A DNA stretch of 64,000 nt from Planctomonas deserti (GTDB lineage Bacteria; Actinomycetota; Actinomycetes; Actinomycetales; Microbacteriaceae), in NCBI RefSeq assembly GCF_003067705.1, contig NZ_QANL01000001.1, forward strand, positions 310,001 through 374,000, read 5' to 3'. The notes beneath the pieces are model-generated. The model had not been told where the DNA came from. It ran no database searches and saw only the letters and a list, made by a program, of their open reading frames with translations. Below are positions 58,466 through 64,000 of this stretch, one piece after another (within the stretch, counting starts at the first letter, position 1; each line of letters opens with the position of its first letter). Made by a program: the position numbers and the translations under genes.

Positions 58466-58517
58466 TGCAGCCGAAGGGACGCAGTCGAACGGAGGCGATC
58501 GATCGGCGGGGCGAGCC

Positions 58518-59864
58518 CTAGACGGCGAGGCGCTGCTTCACGACGTCGGCGAGCGAGTGCGCCATGCGGTGCGCCGTGGGGTGGTCCGCGGCCTCGACCA
58601 TGACCCGCACCATCGGTTCGGTGCCGGAGGCGCGCAGCAGGATGCGGCCCGTGTCCCCCAGCTCGTGCTCGAGCTCGGCGACGGCGGCCGCGACCACCTC
58701 GTCGTCGTTCACGCGGTGCTGGTCGACGCCGCGCACGTTGACCATGATCTGCGGGAAGACCGTCATCACGCTCACGAGCTCCTTGAGCGACTTGCCCGTG
58801 CCCGCCATCTCGGCGAGGAGCTGCAGCCCGGTGAGGATGCCGTCGCCGGTCGTGGCGTAGTCCGCCATGATCAGGTGGCCCGACTGCTCGCCGCCGAGGG
58901 AGTATCCCGCCTCGTTCATGGCCTCGAGCACGTACCGGTCCCCCACGCGCGTCTGCAGCACGTGGATGTCGTTCGCCGCCATGGCGAGGCGCAGGCCGAG
59001 GTTGCTCATCACGGTCGCGACGAGAGTTCGCCGGTTCAGCATGCCGCGCTTCGCCATCGAGAGGGCGAGGACGGCCATGATCTGGTCGCCGTCGACGATG
59101 GTGCCCTCGTGATCCACCGCGAGGCAGCGGTCGGCGTCGCCGTCGTGGGCGATGCCGACGTCCGCGCCGTGCTCAAGCACGGCCTTGGCGAGCAGGTCGA
59201 GATGCGTCGAGCCGACTCCGTCGTTGATGTTGATGCCGTTGGGGTCGTTGCCGATGACGGTGACCGTGGCGCCCGCGTCGGTGAAGACCTCGGGCGAGAT
59301 GCCCGCGGCGGCGCCGTGGGCGCAGTCCAGCACGACGTGGATGCCCTCGAGGCGGTGCGGGAGCGTGCCGAGGAGGTGCACGATGTAGCGGTCCTCAGCG
59401 TCGGCGAAGCGGCGCACGCGGCCGACGTCGGATCCGGTCGGGGCGAGCTTCTCACCGTTGAGAAGGGCCTCGATGCGGTCCTCGAGATCGTCGGCGAGCT
59501 TCTTGCCGCCCGCCGCGAAGAACTTGATGCCGTTGTCCGGCGCCGGGTTGTGCGACGCCGAGATCATCACGCCGAAGTCGGCGCCGATGTCCGCGATGAG
59601 GAACGCGGCAGCCGGCGTCGGGATGACTCCGGCGTCGAGCACGTCGACGCCGGAGCTCGCCAGCCCGGCCGCAACGGCGGCCGCAATGAATTCGCCCGAG
59701 ATGCGGGGGTCGCGGGCGACGACCGCAGTCGGTCGTCGCCCCGCTTCCCACGCATCCGAGCCGAGTACCTGCGCGGCGGCCTGCGCGAGCCCGAGCGCCA
59801 ACTCGACCGTGAGGTCGCGATTGGCGAGGCCGCGCACGCCGTCCGTGCCGAACAAGCGAGGCAT
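58518..59864 (-). CDS. glmM: GlmM, phosphoglucosamine mutase
   Basis: The 448-residue enzyme converts glucosamine-6-P to glucosamine-1-P. The catalytic phosphoserine is S104 ([16 protein letters not shown]), the metal loop is DGDADRC and the sugar-binding GEQSGH segment is present ([13 protein letters not shown]). ATG 59864 lies 21 bp after the rpsI stop, so it is in the rplM-rpsI-glmM operon, a common actinobacterial order. It acts directly after GlmS, encoded 3 kb away. Confidence 0.96.
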   Translation of the reverse strand: MPRLFGTDGVRGLANRDLTVELALGLAQAAAQVLGSDAWEAGRRPTAVVARDPRISGEFIAAAVAAGLASSGVDVLDAGVIPTPAAAFLIADIGADFGVMISASHNPAPDNGIKFFAAGGKKLADDLEDRIEALLNGEKLAPTGSDVGRVRRFADAEDRYIVHLLGTLPHRLEGIHVVLDCAHGAAAGISPEVFTDAGATVTVIGNDPNGININDGVGSTHLDLLAKAVLEHGADVGIAHDGDADRCLAVDHEGTIVDGDQIMAVLALSMAKRGMLNRRTLVATVMSNLGLRLAMAANDIHVLQTRVGDRYVLEAMNEAGYSLGGEQSGHLIMADYATTGDGILTGLQLLAEMAGTGKSLKELVSVMTVFPQIMVNVRGVDQHRVNDDEVVAAAVAELEHELGDTGRILLRASGTEPMVRVMVEAADHPTAHRMAHSLADVVKQRLAV

Positions 59865-59885
59865 GGAGCCCGGTGCTCTAGCGCT

Positions 59886-60368
59886 TTAGCGCTTCGAGAA
59901 CTGGGGCGCCTTGCGGGCCTTCTTGAGACCGGCCTTCTTGCGCTCCTTGACGCGCGCGTCGCGGCTGAGGAAGCCCGCCTTCTTGAGCGTCGCGCGGTTG
60001 TTCTCCTCGTCCACCTGGTTCAGCGAGCGGGCGATGCCGAGGCGCAGGGCGCCGGCCTGGCCGGAGGGGCCACCGCCGGTGATGCGCGCGATCACGTCGT
60101 AGCTGCCGAGCAGGTCGAGCACCTTGAACGGGTCGTTGATCAGCTGCTGGTGCAGCTTGTTCGGGAAGTAGTCCGCGAGCTCGCGCCCGTTGACCGTGAT
60201 GGTGCCGGAGCCCGGAACGATGCGCACGCGCGCGATCGCCTGCTTGCGGCGGCCGACAGCGGCGCCGGGGACGCTGAGGACGGCGCGGGGTGCGCGGGCC
60301 GCCTCGGCGGGGGTTTCGGTCGAGTAGCTCTCAGGAGCCGCGTCGATGGAGTCTGCGATCTTCGCCAC
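59886..60368 (-). CDS. rpsI: Ribosomal protein uS9
   Basis: The 160-residue protein has a canonical S9 domain from about residue 36 ([20 protein letters not shown]) to the invariant basic C-terminus ([11 protein letters not shown]), which contacts P-site tRNA. About 35 N-terminal residues (Ala/Glu-rich) precede it, as in other actinobacteria. It is in an operon 56 bp after rplM. Confidence 0.96.
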   Translation of the reverse strand: MAKIADSIDAAPESYSTETPAEAARAPRAVLSVPGAAVGRRKQAIARVRIVPGSGTITVNGRELADYFPNKLHQQLINDPFKVLDLLGSYDVIARITGGGPSGQAGALRLGIARSLNQVDEENNRATLKKAGFLSRDARVKERKKAGLKKARKAPQFSKR

Positions 60369-60424
60369 GATGTAAGTGATTCCTTCTATTTGAGTCTGGA
60401 AGAGGTGTCAGCGCCGTCGCGGCG

Positions 60425-60871
60425 TTACTGAGCGACCTGGTCGAGGGTGTAGGTCTTGGGCTGCTGAGCGGCGTGCGGGTGCTCGGAGCCGGTGTAGACC
60501 TTGAGCTTGGTCAGCTGGGCGCGGCCGATGGAGTTCTTCGGCAGCATGCCACGGATGGCCTTCTCGACGGTGCGGGTCGGGTGCTTCTCCAGCATCTCGG
60601 AGTAGCTGGTGGCCGTGAGGCCGCCCGGGTAACCGGAGTGGCGGTACGCCTTCTTCTGCTCGAGCTTGGATCCCGTCAGCGCCACCTTGTCGGCGTTGAT
60701 GATGATCACGAAGTCGCCGGTGTCCAGGTGGGGGGCGAAGGTCGGCTTGTGCTTGCCGCGGAGCAGGGCGGCGGCGTGGCTGGCCAGACGGCCGAGCACG
60801 ACGTCGGTGGCGTCGATGATGAGCCACTCGCGCTTGATCTCGCTGGCCTTGGGTGAATACGTGCGCGTCAC
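60425..60871 (-). CDS. rplM: Ribosomal protein uL13
   Basis: The 148-residue protein is a complete L13: [39 protein letters not shown] and [23 protein letters not shown] 60871 agrees with the family start; the frame is open much further upstream (to 61027) but covers the leader. A strong promoter lies about 155 bp upstream, giving a long 5' leader. First gene of rplM-rpsI-glmM. Confidence 0.96.
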   Translation of the reverse strand: MTRTYSPKASEIKREWLIIDATDVVLGRLASHAAALLRGKHKPTFAPHLDTGDFVIIINADKVALTGSKLEQKKAYRHSGYPGGLTATSYSEMLEKHPTRTVEKAIRGMLPKNSIGRAQLTKLKVYTGSEHPHAAQQPKTYTLDQVAQ

Positions 60872-61030
60872 AGGGAAGCTACTTTCTCGTTCGAAATGAG
60901 TTGTTCGTGAATCCCGCTCCGTGATGCGTTCCGTCCGCGCGTCAGCGCGGTTTCCGACGATGTCGGGGAACTCACCGGTGGAGGGCTCAATCTCGCGTGC
61001 CGCGCGCAGGGGCGCAAACACCAACACCCC

Positions 61031-61060
61031 AGACTAGACCAGGGCGCGCCCCCGGGTCAA
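61031..61060 (-). promoter_or_regulatory. Promoter of the rplM operon
   Basis: -35 TTGACC (61055-61060), 18-bp spacer, -10 TAGTCT (61031-61036). The -35 overlaps the truA stop. The predicted start near 61024 leaves a leader of about 150 nt before rplM. Confidence 0.65.
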
Positions 61061-61986
61061 ACCGCGCTCGCGCCCGCTACGCTGTCCGGCTCGCGCTTGG
61101 CCCGGGTGAGCAGCGTGCGCGCCAGAAGCTGATCGACCGGCGGGTAGCCGACGCGCATGAGGGTGAGCCCCCGAGCGGGCAGCACGACGAATTCGTTCGT
61201 GCGGGCCCGGACCGCGAGCAGCTCGGCGAGGCGGTCCGGCTCGAGCTTGCCCTCCCCCACCGCGACGCAGCCGCCGGCGAGGGCGCGCACCATGCTGTGG
61301 CAGAAGGCGTCCGCCCGGATGCGCCCGACGAGCACGCCGTCCGCGTCGCGCGTCCAGCGGAACTCCTGGAGCGTGCGGATGGTCGTGGCGCCCTCCCGCG
61401 GCTTGCAGTACGCGGCGAAGTCGTGGAGGCCGAGCAGGCCGAGCGCCGCGGTGTCCATCGCCCGGTTGTCGAGCGTGCCGGGCAGCCAGAGGGTGCGGTG
61501 CCGCTGCAGCGGATCCTTGAGCGCCGCGGAGTCGGCGATGCGGTACTCGTAGCTCCGCCACTCCGCCGCGAACCGCGCGTCGAAGCCCTCGGGCGCGTCG
61601 GCGCACGCGGTCACGACCACGTCGGACGACGCGCCGAGGATGCCGTTCACGCGGCGGGCGAGCGCCTCCGCGGGTGCCGGCTCCACGTAGGAGGCGGGTC
61701 GCTTGCCGCGCGTCGGCCGGGTCAGCCTGGCCACCTGCTGCGCCGTGAGGTCCAGGTGCGCGACCTGGCCTACAGCGTGCACCCCGGCGTCGGTCCGCCC
61801 GGCGACCGCCAGCATCGGCGGGGGCGGCGTGCTCTTGAAGATGCTCGCCAGCGCCGCCTCGAGCTCGCCCTGCACCGTGCGCTGCCCCGGCTGCCTGCTC
61901 CAGCCGTTGAAGCGGGTGCCGTCGTAGGCGATGTCGAGGCGGAACCGTCGCGATCCCGCGTCCGGCGTCTCGTTCTCCCCGCTCAC
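61057..61986 (-). CDS. truA: TruA, tRNA pseudouridine(38-40) synthase
   Basis: The 309-residue enzyme modifies the anticodon stem of tRNAs. The catalytic Asp is D66 (GRTDAGVHA), with YDGTRFNGWSRQPGQRTVQG at the N-terminus and FCHSMVRALAGG in the C-terminal half. GTG 61986 lies six bases after TAGACT, so the mRNA can be leaderless, although truA also follows the acetyltransferase gene by 22 bp. Confidence 0.95.
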   Translation of the reverse strand: MSGENETPDAGSRRFRLDIAYDGTRFNGWSRQPGQRTVQGELEAALASIFKSTPPPPMLAVAGRTDAGVHAVGQVAHLDLTAQQVARLTRPTRGKRPASYVEPAPAEALARRVNGILGASSDVVVTACADAPEGFDARFAAEWRSYEYRIADSAALKDPLQRHRTLWLPGTLDNRAMDTAALGLLGLHDFAAYCKPREGATTIRTLQEFRWTRDADGVLVGRIRADAFCHSMVRALAGGCVAVGEGKLEPDRLAELLAVRARTNEFVVLPARGLTLMRVGYPPVDQLLARTLLTRAKREPDSVAGASAV

Positions 61987-61992
61987 CCCGAA

Positions 61993-61998
61993 AGTCTA
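61993..61998 (-). promoter_or_regulatory. -10 box TAGACT of leaderless truA
   Basis: TAGACT, the six bases TTCGGG, then GTG 61986. Confidence 0.55.
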
Positions 61999-62008
61999 GG
62001 GGAGCCGG

Positions 62009-63046
62009 TCAGAACGCCTTGAGCAGGGCCACCGACTGGGTCGCCCGCCGGAATCCCATGCTCGTGTACAGGCCGAGCGCCCCGGACGGGTTGTCGGAGT
62101 CGACGTCGAGGTTCACGCGCTCGTAACCCAGGTCCTTGCTGGCGGCGAGCACCCGGGACAGCAGGGCCTGGGCGATCCGGCGCCCCCGCCACTCCCGCAC
62201 GACGCCCACGAGCCCCACGTAGGCGTGCGGGTAGCCCTGGGCGGCCCAGTCCTGCTCGTTCACGTCCGTGCGCACGAGCCCCACCACCCGTTCGGTCCCG
62301 TCCTCGCCCGTGGCGAGCGCGAGGTAGCTGAGGTCGGCCCGGAAGATCGCGAGCCGCTGGTGGTTCTCCCAGTGCTCGCGCGACTCGGGCTGCGAGCCCC
62401 AGTGGTCCCGGAACGACGCGTTCTTCGCCTCGAGCGCGCCGGCCGACCAGTCGCCGTGCCACGGCACGATGCGCACGCCGTCGCCGGGGACCACCTCGGG
62501 GATGGGCTCGCCAAGGTCCCTGCGCAGTTCGAGGAAGTAGCGCTCCCGGTCGAAGCCACGGCGCTCGAAGAGCCGGATGGCTGCGCCGCCGTGCTCGGTG
62601 TCGGCGTAGATGAGCAGCCAGCCGGGCAATGCCTCCTCGGCGGCGGCCAGCTGCTGCGTGCCGCGCGCCTCCTGCCACGCCGCGATTCGGCGGCCGAGTC
62701 CCTCGCCCCGGCGGTCCGGGCGCACGCCGCCGAGGAACACGACACGCACGATCGACTCCCGGCTCTCCAGCGGCAGGGCCATCCCGTACGCGGCGATGCC
62801 CTTCTCGTCCTCGGCAAGAAGCGAGTCCGCAACGGGGTCGAAGCGTGGCTCGGCGAAGTCCTCGGCGATCTCCTCCTCGTTCACCACGAAGTGCGGGTGG
62901 TCGAGGGGGTCCATCGCGCTGTGCAGCCGCGCGAGGCCGGCGGCATCGGCCCGGGTCGCGGGGCGCCAGCGCAGCCCGTCGGCGTCGACGGGGACGGGCA
63001 GGGTCGCGGGTGCGTCTACTCGAGTCCGGAGCGGCTGATCCACCAT
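62009..63046 (-). CDS. Tandem GNAT acetyltransferase
   Basis: The 345-residue protein has two GNAT domains: 25-170, with a weakly conserved acetyl-CoA loop DRRGEGLGRRIA, and 190-345, with REWRGRRIAQALLSRVLAAS and NPSGALGLYTSMGF. The two-domain layout resembles the MshD (mycothiol synthase)-like family, but the substrate cannot be assigned. ATG 63046 lies six bases after TATGCT (leaderless type). The open frame further upstream crosses the rplQ terminator and is rejected. Confidence 0.82.
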   Translation of the reverse strand: MVDQPLRTRVDAPATLPVPVDADGLRWRPATRADAAGLARLHSAMDPLDHPHFVVNEEEIAEDFAEPRFDPVADSLLAEDEKGIAAYGMALPLESRESIVRVVFLGGVRPDRRGEGLGRRIAAWQEARGTQQLAAAEEALPGWLLIYADTEHGGAAIRLFERRGFDRERYFLELRRDLGEPIPEVVPGDGVRIVPWHGDWSAGALEAKNASFRDHWGSQPESREHWENHQRLAIFRADLSYLALATGEDGTERVVGLVRTDVNEQDWAAQGYPHAYVGLVGVVREWRGRRIAQALLSRVLAASKDLGYERVNLDVDSDNPSGALGLYTSMGFRRATQSVALLKAF

Positions 63047-63052
63047 CGGACC

Positions 63053-63058
63053 AGCATA
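63053..63058 (-). promoter_or_regulatory. -10 box TATGCT of the leaderless GNAT gene
   Basis: TATGCT, the six bases GGTCCG, then ATG 63046. Confidence 0.6.
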
Positions 63059-63069
63059 GGGACACGCGA

Positions 63070-63105
63070 AGGAGCCCCGGCAGCCGAGTGGCTGCCGGGG
63101 CTCCT
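63070..63105 (-). terminator. Terminator after rplQ
   Basis: A 16-bp perfect stem (63070-63085 with 63090-63105) and a 4-nt loop lie 15 bp past the rplQ stop. Confidence 0.85.
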
Positions 63106-63119
63106 GTCGTGAAGGGGTG

Positions 63120-63770
63120 TTACGCGTCGTCCGACTTCTTGGCGGCGTCCGCCTCGACCTCGGCCGCGACCTCGTCCGTGGACTCGGCGGGCGTGGGCTC
63201 CGACTGCTCGATCGTGTCGGTCGACTCGACGGGGACCTCGGACTCGGCCGCAGCCTGGTCCGCGGTGGACTCGTCGGCGGTCGACTCGTCGGCGACGGGC
63301 GCCTCAGCAACAGCAGCCTCGGCCACGGGTGCCTCGGCGACGGGGGCCGCAGCGGTCGAGGCACCGGCGGTCGCCGTGGCGGCGGACGCGCTGCGCTTGA
63401 CCTTCGGGGTCACGGGCTCGAGCACGAGCTCGATCTGCACCATCGAGGCGTTGTCGCCCTTGCGGAAGCCGAGCTTCGTGATGCGGGTGTAGCCGCCGTC
63501 GCGCTCGGCGACGAGGGGCGCGATCTCCGTGAAGAGCTCGTGCACGACCGTCTTGTCCGAGATGACGCCGAGCACGCGACGACGCGCGTGCAGGTCGCCG
63601 CGCTTCGCGAACGTGATGAGGCGCTCGGCAACGGGACGCAGGCGCTTGGCCTTCGTCTCGGTGGTCTTGATCGAGCGGTGCGTGAACAGCGCGGCGGCGA
63701 GGTTCGCGAGAAGCAGGCGCTCGTGCGACGGTCCGCCGCCGAGACGCGGGCCCTTGGTTGGCTTAGGCAT
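63120..63770 (-). CDS. rplQ: Ribosomal protein bL17 with a long acidic tail
   Basis: The 216-residue protein has a canonical L17 domain in the first 118 residues ([59 protein letters not shown]). The remaining ~98 residues are an Ala/Glu/Thr/Ser tail with imperfect repeats ([31 protein letters not shown]). Such tails are known in actinobacterial L17 and have no assigned role. It lies downstream of rpoA, in the usual order. Confidence 0.95.
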   Translation of the reverse strand: MPKPTKGPRLGGGPSHERLLLANLAAALFTHRSIKTTETKAKRLRPVAERLITFAKRGDLHARRRVLGVISDKTVVHELFTEIAPLVAERDGGYTRITKLGFRKGDNASMVQIELVLEPVTPKVKRSASAATATAGASTAAAPVAEAPVAEAAVAEAPVADESTADESTADQAAAESEVPVESTDTIEQSEPTPAESTDEVAAEVEADAAKKSDDA

Positions 63771-63825
63771 GGTGTTGTGTCTCCAGGTGAATCAGAAAGG
63801 GTGGTGGTCGAGTGAACGAGCGCTG

Positions 63826-64000
63826 TTAGCTGTACTCGTCGTCGTCGGAACCGCTGTAGAAGTGGGCGCCGTCGAAGCCGGGAACGGCATCCTTCAGCGA
63901 CAGCCCCATCTCGACGAGCTTGTCCTTGACCTCATCCACCGACTTCTGACCGAAGTTGCGGATGTTCATGAGCTGCGTCTCCGAGAGCGCGACCAGTTCG
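63826..64000 (-). CDS. rpoA: RpoA C-terminus (partial): RNA polymerase alpha subunit
   Basis: The last 57 residues are visible; the gene runs off the right edge. The alpha-CTD segment [20 protein letters not shown], then [15 protein letters not shown], is unmistakable and is the part that contacts UP elements and activators. It ends with an acidic tail (GSDDDEYS). rplQ follows after 55 bp, as in the spc/alpha operon. Confidence 0.96.
   Translation of the reverse strand, partial: ELVALSETQLMNIRNFGQKSVDEVKDKLVEMGLSLKDAVPGFDGAHFYSGSDDDEYS

Overview
The window is 64 kb of GC-rich actinobacterial chromosome. Gene content and order (rpoA-rplQ-truA, rplM-rpsI-glmM, glmS-acpS-alr-alr-tsaE-tsaB-rimI/tsaD, CIRCE-controlled groES, DUF222/HNH genes, DUF6350, DUF3817, the acidic RplQ tail) fit Actinomycetota, most likely family Microbacteriaceae. 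The family call rests on recognising proteins, not on a phylogeny. It looks like ordinary chromosome: no tRNA, rRNA, phage, integrase, insertion sequence or CRISPR array was seen.

Layout. 1-4.4 kb: purH (cut by the window edge), purN, a DUF6350 membrane protein and sucCD. 4.6-13.4 kb: an MpaB-type oxygenase, a lipid/diacylglycerol kinase, a four-gene partner-switching operon headed by a cellulose-synthase-like glycosyltransferase, pcrA and a small DUF2945 gene. 13.5-28.5 kb: glpQ, membrane proteins, an APH-fold kinase, guaA, DUF3817, SURF1, a two-part K+/H+ antiporter, glpD, a frameshifted guaB3, an ABC-F ATPase and guaB. 28.8-39 kb: two transporter operons, liv (branched-chain amino acids) on + and dpp (peptides, with DUF1684) on -. 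39-46 kb: a membrane protein/GntR pair with a double operator, an Xre/methionine aminopeptidase pair with a long dyad, a DUF222-HNH gene between REP-like arrays, livK and rarD. 46-64 kb: housekeeping genes for proteostasis, cell-wall precursors, tRNA t6A modification, CoA, ribosomal proteins and RNA polymerase alpha (cut at the right edge).

How the genes work together. PurN and PurH, GuaB, GuaA and the broken GuaB3 cover late purine and guanylate synthesis. GlmS, GlmM and two alanine racemases feed peptidoglycan. TsaB, TsaE and a RimI-TsaD fusion make t6A. LivHMGF and the distant LivK form one importer. GAF-SpoIIE phosphatase, HATPase kinase and STAS protein form a complete partner switch with no sigma factor beside it; its operon mate is the glycosyltransferase, which carries an unexplained helical insert of about 150 residues between its catalytic motifs. 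This is the best candidate here for an undescribed system.

Signals. At least nine genes start six bases after a TANNNT hexamer, the mark of leaderless transcription. Two genes, guaA and dppB, have no ATG/GTG/TTG where homology places the N-terminus and appear to start at ATT and ATA. A 24-bp imperfect palindrome occurs 11 times between genes in two arm variants that always change together, which points to a REP/REPIN-like element.
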